From NCBI RefSeq assembly GCF_003289945.1, contig NZ_QMBP01000007.1, positions 186,001-250,000 of the forward strand: DNA of 64,000 bases, in the 5' to 3' direction. The position numbers and the translations under genes are program-made. This document shows, one piece after another, positions 1-10,803 of the stretch (positions within the stretch are counted from its first letter, which is position 1; every line of letters starts with the position of its first letter). Source of the stretch: Mesorhizobium hawassense. Lineage in GTDB: Bacteria > Pseudomonadota > Alphaproteobacteria > Rhizobiales > Rhizobiaceae. The notes beneath the pieces are model-generated. The model worked only from the letters and a program-made list of their open reading frames with translations, was not told the origin of the DNA and searched no databases.

Positions 1-1116
1 CCCTATCTCGACCTGAAGCTCGAATATTACGACCTCGGCATCGAGCACCGCGACGCCACCAACGACCAGGTGACGATCGACTCGGCCAACGCCATCAAGA
101 AATGGGGCGTCGGCGTGAAATGCGCGACGATCACCCCCGACGAGCAGCGCGTCGAGGAATTCAAGCTGAAGAAGATGTGGAAGTCGCCCAACGGCACCAT
201 CCGCAACATCCTCGGCGGCACCATCTTCCGCGAGCCGATCATCATGAAGAACGTGCCGCGCCTGGTGCCGGGCTGGACCAAGCCGATCATCGTCGGCCGT
301 CACGCCTTCGGCGACCAGTACCGCGCCACCGACTTCCGCTTCCCCGGCAAGGGCAAGCTGACGATCAAGTTCGTCGGCGAAGACGGCCAGGTGATCGAGC
401 ACGACGTGTTCGACGCGCCCTCCTCCGGCGTCGCCATGGCCATGTACAATCTGGATGAATCGATCCGCGAGTTCGCCCGCGCCTCGCTGAACTACGGCCT
501 GCTGCGCAACTATCCGGTCTATCTGTCGACCAAGAACACCATCCTCAAGGCCTATGACGGCCGCTTCAAGGACATCTTCCAGGAAGTCTACGAGAAGGAG
601 TTCGAGGCCGAGTTCAAGGCAAGGAAGCTCTGGTACGAGCACCGCCTGATCGACGACATGGTCGCGTCCAGCCTGAAATGGTCGGGCGGCTATGTCTGGG
701 CCTGCAAGAACTATGACGGCGACGTGCAGTCCGACACGGTGGCGCAAGGCTTCGGCTCGCTCGGCCTGATGACCTCGGTGCTGATGACGCCGGACGGCAA
801 GACGGTGGAAGCGGAAGCCGCGCACGGCACCGTGACCCGCCACTATCGCCAGCACCAGAAGGGCGAGGAAACCTCGACCAATTCGATCGCCTCGATCTTC
901 GCCTGGACCCGCGGTCTCGCCCACCGCGCCAAGCTCGACGACAATGCCGAGCTGAAGCGCTTCGCCGAGACGTTGGAGAAGGTCTGCATCCAGACCGTCG
1001 AGTCCGGCTTCATGACCAAGGACCTGTCGCTGCTGATCGGCCCCGACCAGCCCTGGCTCTCGACCACCGGCTTCCTCGACAAGATCGACGAGAACTTGCA
1101 GAAGGCCATGGGGTGA
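1..1116 (+). CDS. icd: NADP-dependent isocitrate dehydrogenase, 5' end outside window
   Basis: Oxidatively decarboxylates isocitrate to 2-oxoglutarate with NADP in the TCA cycle (cytosol). The reading frame is open from base 1, so 371 residues are visible and about 30 N-terminal residues of a roughly 400-residue family are missing. Visible signatures are the substrate-binding stretch [20 protein letters not shown], the metal-binding RLIDDMVA with a downstream DGDVQSD, and the NADP-binding [10 protein letters not shown]. This is the dimeric, eukaryote-like type usual in rhizobia, not the E. coli type. Two hairpins follow the stop codon; the second is a good terminator, so the gene probably ends its transcript here. 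Confidence 0.97.
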   Translation, partial: PYLDLKLEYYDLGIEHRDATNDQVTIDSANAIKKWGVGVKCATITPDEQRVEEFKLKKMWKSPNGTIRNILGGTIFREPIIMKNVPRLVPGWTKPIIVGRHAFGDQYRATDFRFPGKGKLTIKFVGEDGQVIEHDVFDAPSSGVAMAMYNLDESIREFARASLNYGLLRNYPVYLSTKNTILKAYDGRFKDIFQEVYEKEFEAEFKARKLWYEHRLIDDMVASSLKWSGGYVWACKNYDGDVQSDTVAQGFGSLGLMTSVLMTPDGKTVEAEAAHGTVTRHYRQHQKGEETSTNSIASIFAWTRGLAHRAKLDDNAELKRFAETLEKVCIQTVESGFMTKDLSLLIGPDQPWLSTTGFLDKIDENLQKAMG

Positions 1117-1137
1117 GGAGAGGTGCGCGAAGCGCGT

Positions 1138-1161
1138 GAAAAGCCCCCAAATGGGCTTTTC
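1138..1161 (+). terminator. hairpin downstream of icd
   Basis: A perfect 9-bp inverted repeat, GAAAAGCCC and GGGCTTTTC, with a six-base loop, 21 bases after the icd stop. It has no T-run, so it may stabilise the mRNA 3' end more than stop transcription. Confidence 0.5.
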
Positions 1162-1223
1162 AAGTGACGAACGCCCGGAGCCATAGCGGAGGGCCGGGCC
1201 GCGTGGCAAAGTCCCGGCATCCC

Positions 1224-1252
1224 GAAGGCTCCGAAAGGAGCCTTCACTTTTT
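1224..1252 (+). terminator. rho-independent terminator after icd
   Basis: A perfect 9-bp stem (GAAGGCTCC/GGAGCCTTC) closed by a GAAA tetraloop and followed by ACTTTTT. This is the classic intrinsic terminator form and insulates icd from the GST gene that follows. Confidence 0.85.
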
Positions 1253-1286
1253 GAGCACTACCACGAGCGGAAGGGAGAGCTGATCC

Positions 1287-1901
1287 ATGGCCAAGCCAAC
1301 TCTCTACGGCGCCGACTACAGCGTCTATGTGCGCATCGCGCGGATGGCGTTGCAGGAAAAGGGCGTCGACTACGAGCTCGTGCCGCTGGATATCTTCACG
1401 GCCGAGGGCATTCCGGCCTGGTATCTGGAGCTTCACCCATTCGGCCGCATCCCGGCCTTCGAGCATGACGGCTTTCGTCTGTTCGAGACCGGCGCCATCG
1501 CACGCTATGTCGACGAAGCCTTCGACGGTCCTGCGCTGCAGCCGGCCGACGCCCGCGGCCGCGCCAGGATGGGCCAGATCATCGGCATGCTCGACGCCTA
1601 TGCCTACCGCGCCATGGTCTGGGACGTTGCCGTCGAGCGGCTGGAAAAGGCGCAGCCGGATGAGGCGCTGATCGCAGCCGGTTTGAGCCAGGCGGAGACG
1701 GTGCTCGAGGTGCTGACGTCGCTGAAGGCGCAAGGGCCGTGGCTGCTCGGCGATCAGCTGACGCTGGCCGACCTGCACGCCGCGCCCATCATCGCCTATT
1801 TCCTCAAGGTTGCCGAAGGGCAAGAGCTTTTTGCCCACTTTTCCGGCTTGCAGGACTGGTGGGATCGTATCGTCGAGCGGGCAAGCTTCTCCAATGGGTG
1901 A
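1287..1901 (+). CDS. glutathione S-transferase family protein
   Basis: A 204-residue cytosolic protein of normal GST length. The N-terminal thioredoxin-like half begins LYGADYSVYVRIARMAL, with Ser/Tyr candidates for glutathione activation at residues 11-14, and has the cis-proline region FGRIPAFEHDGFRLFETGAI, where Glu-Thr would hold the glutathione gamma-glutamyl group. The C-terminal half is helical with the usual LTLADLHAAP N-capping motif. Its stop codon overlaps the start of a Coq7-like hydroxylase by eight bases, so the two are translated as a coupled pair. The physiological substrate is not predictable. The start has AGGGAGAG upstream at good spacing. Confidence 0.9.
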   Translation: MAKPTLYGADYSVYVRIARMALQEKGVDYELVPLDIFTAEGIPAWYLELHPFGRIPAFEHDGFRLFETGAIARYVDEAFDGPALQPADARGRARMGQIIGMLDAYAYRAMVWDVAVERLEKAQPDEALIAAGLSQAETVLEVLTSLKAQGPWLLGDQLTLADLHAAPIIAYFLKVAEGQELFAHFSGLQDWWDRIVERASFSNG

Positions 1902-2475
1902 GCTTTCTCGCCGCGAAGCGTTGACCGTGGCCAGGATAGTCCGGGTCAACCACGCCGGCGAATTTGGGGCGATCAGGATCTACTCGGCGCAAATCCTCGT
2001 TGCCCGGCACGTCTGGCCGGATTGCGTGCCGTCTTTGTCGGAGATGCTGGGACATGAGCGCCAGCATTGCGACGCCTTCCGTGCCGCCATGCCGGCGCGA
2101 AATTCACGTCCATGCCGCGTGATGCAATTCTGGAGCTGGGGTGGCTGGCTGTTGGGCTTTTTCACCGCCCTGCTCGGCCCGCAAGGCATCTGGGCATGCA
2201 CCGCCGCCGTCGAAGCGACTGTGCACCGCCATCTCGACGACCAGCTCAATTATCTAGCCGAGCGGGATCGCGGACTGCACGCCACCATCCTGTCGATCCG
2301 CGAGGAAGAACTGGCCCATCTCCATCACGCCGAGGAGCAGTTGCCGGCGCAAGGCCCGCTGCTGCGTCTCTTGCGCGCCACGATCGCCGTCGCCACGGGT
2401 TGCCTCATCTGGCTCTCCACCTGGGGCGACTCCGTCAGAATGGCGCGCGCCCTGAGAGCGGCAAGGCTTTCCTGA
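1894..2475 (+). CDS. Coq7-family di-iron hydroxylase (demethoxyubiquinone hydroxylase-like)
   Basis: A 193-residue member of the Coq7/CLK-1 ferritin-like family, which hydroxylates demethoxyubiquinone in ubiquinone synthesis at the membrane. The carboxylate-bridged di-iron ligands are all present: E23 (NHAGE), E55 and H58 (HERQH), E107 (AAVEATV) and E139 with H142 (EELAH). The segment between them (GWLLGFFTALLG) is hydrophobic, as expected for the membrane-facing helix. I chose the ATG inside the last codons of the GST gene because it precedes the conserved RVNHAGE region by 17 residues; an upstream in-frame start lies wholly inside the GST frame. An accessory role beside another ubiquinone hydroxylase is possible. 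Confidence 0.85.
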   Translation: MGELSRREALTVARIVRVNHAGEFGAIRIYSAQILVARHVWPDCVPSLSEMLGHERQHCDAFRAAMPARNSRPCRVMQFWSWGGWLLGFFTALLGPQGIWACTAAVEATVHRHLDDQLNYLAERDRGLHATILSIREEELAHLHHAEEQLPAQGPLLRLLRATIAVATGCLIWLSTWGDSVRMARALRAARLS

Positions 2476-2484
2476 CGCGCCGAA

Positions 2485-5154
2485 CTAGGCCGCTTCGAGC
2501 GCCGCCCGCACCGCCGCGATCGCGTCATTGGCCTTCGAGGCATCCGGGCCGCCGGCCTGCGCCATGTCGGGGCGGCCGCCGCCGCCCTGCCCGCCGAGCG
2601 CGGCGGAAGCGACACGAACCAGATCGACGGCGCTGAAGCGGCCGGTCAGGTCGTCGGTGACGCCGACGACCACGCTCGCCTTGTTGTCCTCGCCGGCGCC
2701 GACAAAGACGACCACGCCGGAGCCGAGCGTCTTCTTGCCGGCATCCGCGAGCGGCTTCAGATCCTTTGGCGCCACGCCGCTCACCGCCTTGCCGAGGAAG
2801 CCGACGCCGGCGACGGTCTCGTTTGCAGCCGGGGCATCGGCAACGGCCGAGCCGCCGCCCAGCGCCAACTTCTTGCGCGCCTCGGTAAGCTCTTTTTCGA
2901 GCTTCTTGCGCTCTTCGAGCAGCGTCTCGACGCGAGCCGGCACATCGGCCGGCGCAATTTTCAAGGTCGCCGCCGCGGCCTTCAGCCGCCTGTCCTGCTC
3001 GTCGAGGTGTTTGCGCGCCGCCTCGCCGGTCAGCGCCTCGATGCGGCGCACCCCGGCTGCCACGGCGCTGTCCGACAGGATGCGCACCAGGCCGATGTCG
3101 CCCGTGGACCTCACATGCGTGCCGCCGCACAGTTCGACCGAATAAGGACGATTGGCCTTGGCGCCATGCAGGCCGGTGCCCATCGACACGACGCGCACCT
3201 CGTCGCCGTATTTTTCGCCGAATAGCGCCATCGCGCCCTCGGCGATGGCATCGTCGACCGACATCAGGCGCGTCGTGACCGGGCTGTTCTGCACGACGAT
3301 CTCGTTCGCCATGCGCTCGACCTCGTCGAGATCTTCCGCCGAGATCGGCTTGTTGTGCGAGATGTCGAAGCGCAGCCGGTCCGGCGCGACCAGCGAGCCC
3401 TTCTGCGCCACATGGGTGCCCAGCACCTCGCGCAGCGCCTCGTGGATGAGGTGCGTCGCGGAGTGGTTGGCGCGCAGCTTCGAGCGGCGGGCATGGTCGA
3501 CCTTCAGCTCGACGGCCGCACCGGTCTTCACCGTGCCGCTCGCCACCTTGCCGAGATGCACGAACAAGCCGTCGGCCTTCTTTTGCGTGTCGGAAACCTC
3601 GATCGAAAAACCGTCGCCGGAGATCAAGCCAGTGTCGCCCATCTGGCCGCCGGACTCGCCATAGAACGGGGTCTGGTTGACGACGATGGCGACCGCATCG
3701 CCCTGAGAGGCGCTGTCGATGGTCTTGCCATCCTTGACCAGCGCCTGGACGATGCCTTCCGCAGCTTCAGTCTCATAGCCGAGGAACTCGGTCGCGCCGG
3801 TCTTCTCGCGCACTGCGAACCACACCGTCTCGGTCGCCGCCTCGCCAGAACCCGCCCAATGCGCGCGCGCCTCGGCCTTCTGCCGCTCCATCGCATTGGT
3901 GAAGCCGGCGATGTCGACCGAAATGCTGCGCTGACGCAGCGCATCCTGGGTCAGGTCGAGCGGGAAGCCATAGGTGTCGTAGAGCTTGAAGGCCGTCTCG
4001 CCGTCCAGCATGTCGCCGGCATGCAGCGTCTCGGTCGCGTCGGAAAGCAGGCCGAGGCCGCGCACCAGCGTCTTGCGGAAGCGCGTCTCTTCGAGCTTCA
4101 GCGTTTCGGTGATCAGCGCTTCGCCGCGCACCAGTTCCGGATAGGCCTGGCCCATCTCGCGCACCAGCGCCGGCACCAGCTGCCACATCACGGGCTCCTT
4201 GGCGCCGAGCAGCTGCGCATGGCGCATGGCACGGCGCATGATGCGGCGCAGCACATAGCCTCGGCCTTCGTTGGAGGGCAGAACGCCGTCGGCCACCAGG
4301 AAGGAGGACGAGCGCAGATGATCCGCGATCACGCGGTAGGAGGCCACGTTCTCCTGGCTCGGCCCCTGGCCGAGCGCCGAGGACGCCGAGTCGATCAGAT
4401 GCTTGAACAGATCGGTCTCGAAGACGCTTTCGACACCCTGCAGGATGGAGGCCATGCGCTCCAGTCCCATGCCGGTATCGATCGACGGACGCGGCAGGTC
4501 GATGCACTCCTCCTTCGTCACCTGCTCATACTGCATGAACACCAGGTTCCAGAATTCCAGGAACCGGTCGCCGTCTTCTTCCGGGCTGCCGGGCGGGCCG
4601 CCCCAGATATGCTCGCCGCGGTCGATGAAGATTTCCGAGCAGGGGCCGCACGGGCCGGTATCGCCCATCGCCCAGAAATTGTCCGAGGTCGGGATGCGGA
4701 TGATGCGATCGTCGGAGAAGCCGGCGATCTTCTTCCAGTAGCCTGCAGCCTCGTCGTCGGTGTGATAGACGGTGACGAGCAGCTTGTCCTTCTTCAGGCC
4801 GAAGCCCTTGGTGATCAGATTCCAGGCAAGCTCGATCGCGCGCTCCTTGAAATAGTCGCCGAACGAGAAATTGCCGAGCATCTCGAAGAAGGTGAGATGG
4901 CGCGCGGTGTAGCCGACATTGTCCAGGTCGTTGTGCTTGCCGCCCGCGCGCACGCTCTTCTGCGCTGTCGAGGCCCGCGAATAGGGGCGCTTCTCCAGGC
5001 CGGTGAAGACGTTCTTGAACTGCACCATGCCGGCGTTGGTGAACATCAGCGTCGGATCGTTGCGCGGCACCAGCGGGCTGGAGGCGACGATCTCGTGGCC
5101 CTCCTTGCGGAAGTAGTCGAGGAATGTCGACCGGATGTCGTTCACGCCACTCAT
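2485..5154 (-). CDS. alaS: alanyl-tRNA synthetase
   Basis: Charges tRNA-Ala with alanine. The protein is 889 residues, typical for the family. The class II catalytic core opens with [14 protein letters not shown] and includes [11 protein letters not shown] and the TGMGLERM motif. The editing domain has the zinc-binding pair HSATH and CGGTH. The C-terminal domain ends in a Gly-rich stretch ([16 protein letters not shown]) typical of AlaRS. I chose the internal ATG giving [10 protein letters not shown], with AAAAGGCAG upstream, over a longer form with an atypical leader. It lies downstream of recA on the same strand, but a terminator-like hairpin and a repeat lie between them. Confidence 0.97.
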   Translation of the reverse strand: MSGVNDIRSTFLDYFRKEGHEIVASSPLVPRNDPTLMFTNAGMVQFKNVFTGLEKRPYSRASTAQKSVRAGGKHNDLDNVGYTARHLTFFEMLGNFSFGDYFKERAIELAWNLITKGFGLKKDKLLVTVYHTDDEAAGYWKKIAGFSDDRIIRIPTSDNFWAMGDTGPCGPCSEIFIDRGEHIWGGPPGSPEEDGDRFLEFWNLVFMQYEQVTKEECIDLPRPSIDTGMGLERMASILQGVESVFETDLFKHLIDSASSALGQGPSQENVASYRVIADHLRSSSFLVADGVLPSNEGRGYVLRRIMRRAMRHAQLLGAKEPVMWQLVPALVREMGQAYPELVRGEALITETLKLEETRFRKTLVRGLGLLSDATETLHAGDMLDGETAFKLYDTYGFPLDLTQDALRQRSISVDIAGFTNAMERQKAEARAHWAGSGEAATETVWFAVREKTGATEFLGYETEAAEGIVQALVKDGKTIDSASQGDAVAIVVNQTPFYGESGGQMGDTGLISGDGFSIEVSDTQKKADGLFVHLGKVASGTVKTGAAVELKVDHARRSKLRANHSATHLIHEALREVLGTHVAQKGSLVAPDRLRFDISHNKPISAEDLDEVERMANEIVVQNSPVTTRLMSVDDAIAEGAMALFGEKYGDEVRVVSMGTGLHGAKANRPYSVELCGGTHVRSTGDIGLVRILSDSAVAAGVRRIEALTGEAARKHLDEQDRRLKAAAATLKIAPADVPARVETLLEERKKLEKELTEARKKLALGGGSAVADAPAANETVAGVGFLGKAVSGVAPKDLKPLADAGKKTLGSGVVVFVGAGEDNKASVVVGVTDDLTGRFSAVDLVRVASAALGGQGGGGRPDMAQAGGPDASKANDAIAAVRAALEAA

Positions 5155-5265
5155 TGCATACTGCCTTTTCGCAAGAACCGCCGGCCCGGCCGGCGGCAAA
5201 TGGGCTTTGGTGTTTCAGAAGATAGATTGGCCTTTTAGCGATAGCTCTTGAGCCTGTCCAGAAAC

Positions 5266-5381
5266 ACGGAGCTAAAGCAATGTCTCCCGAAAGTGGGAAC
5301 CGGTTTCGGGATAAAGACGTGCGTAAAATCAAAAACCTAAAGCGCATGGAGCGAACCTGAAAGATCGCGACGCGCTTTAGG
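5266..5381. repeat. RIME-like interspersed repeat between recA and alaS
   Basis: A roughly 115-bp element of two palindromes: CCCGAAA (from 5286) with TTTCGGG (to 5310), and a perfect 10-bp pair CCTAAAGCGC/GCGCTTTAGG (5336-5345, 5372-5381). Between them is GCGTAAAATCAAAA, closely matching the centre of the two repeats at 56.7 and 62.5 kb. The size and two-palindrome plan fit the rhizobial intergenic mosaic elements (recalled, not searched). The rest of the gap 5155-5598 holds only the alaS leader and a terminator; I see no gene in it. Confidence 0.7.
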
Positions 5382-5420
5382 CCAATTAAACGATCCGCCG
5401 GCCGCGCGACGCTACCCTGA

Positions 5421-5453
5421 AACGCAAAACCGCCGGCACGAGGGCCGGCGGTT
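5421..5453 (-). terminator. rho-independent terminator downstream of recA
   Basis: A perfect 10-bp stem (AACCGCCGGC/GCCGGCGGTT, 5428-5437 and 5444-5453) with a six-base loop. Read on the minus strand, it is followed by TTTTGCGTTT. It lies 145 bases past the recA stop and separates recA from alaS. Confidence 0.75.
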
Positions 5454-5598
5454 CGGGTACGCAGTACTCAAGAACTCGATTACATAAGCATATGCCGATA
5501 AACCGGCATTGTGGCCGAACTCCGGCTAAGCCGACTAATTGCTTTGCCTCAATCCCGAACAGGAAACCGCTGCGCGATCTTCCTGGAACGAGCCGGCC

Positions 5599-6696
<1,098 letters not shown>

Positions 6697-6755
6697 GATA
6701 CATCACCCCTTGGTCGTCAATGAAGGCCGGACAATCCGTGATCCCTACGGCTTTT

Positions 6756-6770
6756 GTACCTTTTTTGTTC
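6756..6770 (-). promoter_or_regulatory. candidate LexA (SOS) box of recA
   Basis: Read towards recA the site is GAAC-N7-GTAC, one base away from the alphaproteobacterial SOS box GAAC-N7-GAAC. It lies 60 bases upstream of the start in an AT-rich stretch, where a LexA operator should overlap the promoter. A second, weaker AGAC-N7-GAAC occurs at 6822-6836. Confidence 0.5.
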
Positions 6771-6978
6771 TCATTTGGCAATAGGCAGCAAATATCTGAA
6801 AAGCAATCAATATCTGGATTTGTTCTATTTTTGTCTCACTAAGCCTAGTACCCACTGGAAGCGCTGATACAAACGAGACTTCGCCGTCCGGCCGTCCCGA
6901 ATCGCGACCCGATTGCGAGGCGACGCTTGGAAACCTAGTGTGCGCTGCCGACCGATCAATGAAGGTGAAACCTCCCGC

Positions 6979-7917
6979 ATGCCGACATCCCCAACAATCC
7001 TGGCGCTCGGCGGCGCCCATATCGACCGGCGCGGCCAGGTCTCGGGCACCTATGTGCCGGCCGCCTCCAACCCCGGCATGATGCGCGAGGATGTCGGCGG
7101 CGTCGTTTTCAACGCGCTGCGCAGTGTGGTGAAGCGTGGCGTGTCCGCCTCGCTGATTTCCGTGCGCGGCGGCGACGCGGCCGCGGACACCGTGGCGGCG
7201 GCGATCGACAACGCCGGAATAGCCGACCTCTCGGTCGTCTTCCTCGACCGCACGACGCCGAGCTACACGGCGGTGATCGACGCCGAGGGCGAATTGATCG
7301 TCGGGCTGGCCGACATGGCGCTCTATGATCTCGCCTTCCCCAAGCAGATAAGGCGTTCCAAGGTGCGCGAGGCGATCACCGCCGCCGACGCGATCCTGTG
7401 CGACGCCAACCTGCCGACGGCGGCGCTGGAACGCCTGATGGCGCTGGCCGACGGCCGGCCGATCTTCGCCATCGCCGTCTCGCCGGCCAAGGTCGTTCGG
7501 CTGACGCCGCTGCTCAGGCGTCTGTCGCTGCTTTTCATGAACCGCCGCGAGGCTGCCGCGCTGGTCGGCGCCGAGCCGTCCGGCAAAACCCTTGTCGGCA
7601 AGCTCAAGCAGGCCGGCCTGAATGCCGGCGTCGTGACGGCCGGCAGCGCTCCCGTGCTCGGTTTCGACGACACCGGCATCTTCGAAATCGACCCGCCTAC
7701 GCCGCGCCGGGTCGCCGACGTGACCGGCGCCGGCGACGCGCTGACCGGCGCGACGGTCGCCGCGATGCTGCGCGGCCTGCCGCTGCGCCCCGCGCTGTGC
7801 GAAGGCGTCGCGGCGGCCATGCTCGCCATCGAGAGCCCCGAGGCAGTGCCGTCCTTCACGACGGCCAACTTCACGCAGGCGCTTGCCCTTGTGCCGGAGG
7901 CACGGGAGGTGGCATAG
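6979..7917 (+). CDS. psuK: PfkB-family carbohydrate kinase, probable pseudouridine kinase
   Basis: Predicted to phosphorylate pseudouridine to pseudouridine 5'-phosphate, the step before PsuG. It is a 312-residue ribokinase-like protein with an N-terminal GGAHIDRRG substrate motif and the C-terminal DVTGAGDALTGA, which carries the catalytic Asp and anion hole. The function assignment rests on the psuG homologue 39 bases downstream. I chose the ATG preceded by GAAGGTGAAA; the 22 codons upstream lack PfkB features. The leader is shared with the divergent recA promoter region. Confidence 0.85.
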   Translation: MPTSPTILALGGAHIDRRGQVSGTYVPAASNPGMMREDVGGVVFNALRSVVKRGVSASLISVRGGDAAADTVAAAIDNAGIADLSVVFLDRTTPSYTAVIDAEGELIVGLADMALYDLAFPKQIRRSKVREAITAADAILCDANLPTAALERLMALADGRPIFAIAVSPAKVVRLTPLLRRLSLLFMNRREAAALVGAEPSGKTLVGKLKQAGLNAGVVTAGSAPVLGFDDTGIFEIDPPTPRRVADVTGAGDALTGATVAAMLRGLPLRPALCEGVAAAMLAIESPEAVPSFTTANFTQALALVPEAREVA

Positions 7918-7956
7918 GGCCACCAATCATCCACTTCCTCCTGATCGGAGACAGCC

Positions 7957-8874
7957 GTGACGCCCGAGACCGCCCGCCCCTTCGTCGACATCCATCCGCC
8001 CGTCGCGGAGGCGCTCGCCGCCAGCCGGCCGGTGGTGGCGCTGGAATCGACCATCATCACTCACGGCATGCCCTACCCCGACAATGGCGCCATGGCGGCC
8101 AAGGTCGAAAAGATCATCATCGATGGCGGCGCCGTGCCGGCGACGGTCGCCGTGGTCAATGGCCGCATCAAGATCGGGCTGTCCGACGGCGAGCGCGAAT
8201 CGCTGGCCATGACCGGCGACGCCATGAAGCTGTCGCGCGCCGATATCGGCTTTGCCGTCGCTCAGGCGCGCACCGGCGGCACTACGGTGGCCGCCACGAT
8301 GATCGCGGCCCATATGGCCGGCATAAAAGTCTTCGCCACCGGCGGCATCGGCGGCGTCCACAAGGGCGCCGAGAAAAGCTTCGACATCTCGGCCGACCTG
8401 GACGAGTTGGCGCGCACGCCGGTCATCGTCGTCTCGGCCGGCGCCAAGGCGATCCTCGACATCGAAAAGACGCTGGAAGTGCTGGAGACGCGCGGCGTGC
8501 CGGTCATCGGCCATGGCTGCGAGACCATGCCGGCCTTCTGGTCGCGGCAGTCGCCTTTCCGCGCGCCGTTGACGCTGCACGCGCCTGAAGATATCGCGCA
8601 TTTTTACCGCACGCGGCAGGCGCTGGGCTTGGGCGGCGGCATCCTGATCGCCAATCCGGTGCCGCAGAATGACGAAATCCCGGCCGCCGAGATGGATGGC
8701 TACATCCAGGCGGCGCAGAAGACTGCCGAAGCGCTCAACGTAACCGGCAAGGCGGTGACGCCGTTCCTGCTTTCCAAGATCCTCGAACTGACCGGCGGCC
8801 GCAGCCTCAAGACCAACATCGCGCTGGTCGAGAACAATGCGCGGCTGGCGGCGGAGATCGCGAAGGCGCTGTAG
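7957..8874 (+). CDS. psuG: pseudouridine-5'-phosphate glycosidase
   Basis: Cleaves the C-C glycosidic bond of pseudouridine 5'-phosphate to uracil and ribose 5-phosphate, salvaging the modified base from RNA turnover. It is 305 residues, the normal family length. Recognised family stretches are [16 protein letters not shown] near the N-terminus, the glycine-rich [16 protein letters not shown] near residue 125, and [12 protein letters not shown]. It forms an operon with the kinase upstream and ends four bases from a convergent TfoX-like gene. The start is a GTG with GGAGA upstream. Confidence 0.93.
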   Translation: MTPETARPFVDIHPPVAEALAASRPVVALESTIITHGMPYPDNGAMAAKVEKIIIDGGAVPATVAVVNGRIKIGLSDGERESLAMTGDAMKLSRADIGFAVAQARTGGTTVAATMIAAHMAGIKVFATGGIGGVHKGAEKSFDISADLDELARTPVIVVSAGAKAILDIEKTLEVLETRGVPVIGHGCETMPAFWSRQSPFRAPLTLHAPEDIAHFYRTRQALGLGGGILIANPVPQNDEIPAAEMDGYIQAAQKTAEALNVTGKAVTPFLLSKILELTGGRSLKTNIALVENNARLAAEIAKAL

Positions 8875-8877
8875 CGC

Positions 8878-9201
8878 TTACCTCCCCGCCCTTCGCCCCG
8901 CCTCATAGGCCCGCCGCGCCCACACCGCCATCTCGTCGGGATCGTCGAAGGCGTCGTCCGGCACGCTCCAATAGGGCATCGCCACCTGCTTGCCGTGGCG
9001 CGAGCCGGTATAGGTCCACTGGCTGCAGCCGGCGGCTTCGAAATCGGCAATGCTCTCCTCGTCGGCCTTGAGCATCAGCTCGCCGCGCACCACGACCGCG
9101 ACGATGACGCCATCGCAATAGATGCCCTTGCCGCCGAACAGCTTGCGGATGCTGATCGGCCCCAGGCTTTCGAACAGTTCTTCAAGGCGAGCATTGTCCA
9201 T
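8878..9201 (-). CDS. TfoX/Sxy N-terminal domain protein
   Basis: A 107-residue protein consisting only of the TfoX N-terminal domain, recognised from [26 protein letters not shown] and the aromatic [14 protein letters not shown] region. In gamma-proteobacteria TfoX activates competence genes, but in alphaproteobacteria this stand-alone domain is widespread and its role is unknown, so no competence function is implied. The gene is convergent with psuG and divergent from the GFA-domain gene. Confidence 0.85.
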   Translation of the reverse strand: MDNARLEELFESLGPISIRKLFGGKGIYCDGVIVAVVVRGELMLKADEESIADFEAAGCSQWTYTGSRHGKQVAMPYWSVPDDAFDDPDEMAVWARRAYEAGRRAGR

Positions 9202-9290
9202 GCCGCGATCATCTCATCCGTCATCGGCCTTGTCATCGCCGCAACAAAAAGCATGCTGACAGGTTGAGACCTGGAAACGGAGTTCCCGCC

Positions 9291-9788
9291 ATGCCTGTCC
9301 TGCTCAAAGGCTCCTGCCGCTGCGGCGCCGTCCGCTTCGAGGTGCAAAGCCACACGCCGGCGCCATTCATGCTCTGCTACTGCTCGATCTGCCGCAAGCA
9401 GCAGGGCGGCGGCGGTTTCGCCATCAATCTCGGCGCCGACTACGAGACGCTTGATATCAACGGCAAGCGCAGCCTAGGCGTCTACCGCGCCGAGATCGAG
9501 GATGACGAGCATCCGCATTGCGACGTCTCGACCGGCGAGCGCAATTTCTGCAAAAAATGCGGCTCGGCGCTCTGGCTTTACGATCCGACCTGGCCGGACC
9601 TGGTCCACCCCTTCGCCTCGGCGATCGACAGCGACCTGCCGAAGCCGCCGGAAAAGGTGCATCTGATGCTGAAATACAAGGCGAACTGGGTCGAGCCGGT
9701 GATTGGCAGACAAGACAAGGTGTTCAACGTCTACCCGGAGGAATCGATCGCCGACTGGCACAGGCGGACGGGGATGTGGGTGGAGTAG
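9291..9788 (+). CDS. GFA/CENP-V domain zinc protein
   Basis: A 165-residue member of the glutathione-dependent formaldehyde-activating (GFA/CENP-V) fold. The zinc-binding cysteines are intact: GSCRCGAVRF near the N-terminus, CYCSICRKQQGGG, and FCKKCGSALW near residue 90. Most bacterial members have no proven substrate and formaldehyde activation should not be assumed. I chose the ATG giving MPVLLKGSCRCG, with GGAG upstream; an earlier in-frame start is a TTG without a ribosome site. Confidence 0.85.
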   Translation: MPVLLKGSCRCGAVRFEVQSHTPAPFMLCYCSICRKQQGGGGFAINLGADYETLDINGKRSLGVYRAEIEDDEHPHCDVSTGERNFCKKCGSALWLYDPTWPDLVHPFASAIDSDLPKPPEKVHLMLKYKANWVEPVIGRQDKVFNVYPEESIADWHRRTGMWVE

Positions 9789-9790
9789 CG

Positions 9791-10315
9791 CTAGACCTCG
9801 GGGCGATGCGTTAGCGCAACCCAGCGCATGACCTGAGTCACGTCCACCCCGTCGCGCTGTGCGACGACCAAGGGATGATCTGCATCATGCAGAAACACTC
9901 GGGGGCGCATATTGCCAGGCTGGAATACAACGTTGGCATGTAAATGCATCGAGCTTGGATATTCGGGGATGTCGTGCATCAAATACCCGAAGCAAAGCTC
10001 GTCCTCATATTGGCCACTGTCATATCCGTCTCGATAGACATTCCAGCTCCTTTCCGAGACCGACATCCAAACGCCGAAACAGAACTCGTCGGATAGCCGG
10101 GGAACGGGCAATGGCAGCAGGCAGCGAATAAAGCGATCCGTCTGCCCCGTGGCGTAACTCACCACGCAGAAATCATCATTTTTGCGGAAGGTCGACTGCG
10201 CGATTTCATCGAGCGCGTCAGGATTCACCGGAGCGTCAAAGGCCAGGTCCGTAGGAAGCCCGACAAACTCCTTGTCACAACAGGCACATCGCCAGCGATA
10301 TGCCTCCGCGCTCAT
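9791..10315 (-). CDS. DUF2199 domain protein
   Basis: A 174-residue cytosolic protein recognised as DUF2199 from the N-terminal YRWRCACCDKEFVGLPTDLA, a CxCC cysteine cluster likely to bind metal, and the central LPLPVPRLSDEFCFGVWMSV and YDSGQYEDELCFGYL stretches. Function unknown. It is convergent with the GFA-domain gene (two-base gap) and lies just downstream of the suf operon on the same strand. Confidence 0.8.
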   Translation of the reverse strand: MSAEAYRWRCACCDKEFVGLPTDLAFDAPVNPDALDEIAQSTFRKNDDFCVVSYATGQTDRFIRCLLPLPVPRLSDEFCFGVWMSVSERSWNVYRDGYDSGQYEDELCFGYLMHDIPEYPSSMHLHANVVFQPGNMRPRVFLHDADHPLVVAQRDGVDVTQVMRWVALTHRPEV

Positions 10316-10324
10316 CGTGAAAGC

Positions 10325-10711
10325 CTAGACCGCGCTCGAAGCGCGCGCCTCGGCCAGTGCCTTGAGGTCAGCCGGCTTCAACTCGACGGATTCGCCGCAG
10401 CCGCAGGCCGAGCTCTGGTTCGGATTTCTGAAGGTGAAGCCGGTGCGCAAAGTGGTCTGCTCGAAATCCATCTCGGTGCCGAACAGGAAGAGCGCTGCCT
10501 CCGGCGCGACATAGACATGCGCGCCGTCGCGCTCGATATGGTCGTCCTTGGGGTTCGGCTCGGTGACCAGGTCGACTGTGTATTCCATGCCCGCGCAGCC
10601 ACCCTTCTTGATGCCGAGCCGGATGCCATGCGCGTTGTCGCGCGTGGCGACGATCTCGCGCACGCGATCGGCGGCCTTGTCGGTCATCGTGATGACGGCG
10701 AAGCGTCCCAT
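10325..10711 (-). CDS. sufA: A-type Fe-S cluster carrier SufA
   Basis: Carries [Fe-S] clusters from the SufBCD scaffold to target proteins. It is 128 residues with the three conserved cysteines of the A-type family: one in KKGGCAGMEY and the CxC pair in SSACGCGESVEL. The ATG giving MGRFAVITMTDKAADRV has GGAGAAGG upstream at ideal spacing, so I prefer it to two earlier in-frame starts. It is the last gene of the suf operon. Confidence 0.93.
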   Translation of the reverse strand: MGRFAVITMTDKAADRVREIVATRDNAHGIRLGIKKGGCAGMEYTVDLVTEPNPKDDHIERDGAHVYVAPEAALFLFGTEMDFEQTTLRTGFTFRNPNQSSACGCGESVELKPADLKALAEARASSAV

Positions 10712-10803
10712 CTTTTCCTTCTCCATTCCCTGCAGGTTCAAGGCCTGCGGAATGATTCTCACCTAAAATGGTGAAGTTTTACCACTGGCGCAAGGCCATA
10801 GGC

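Noticed and set aside
3355..5238. A 627-codon frame antisense to alaS
   Set aside because: Shadow frame: alaS is certain on the other strand, and long antisense frames are common in GC-rich coding DNA.
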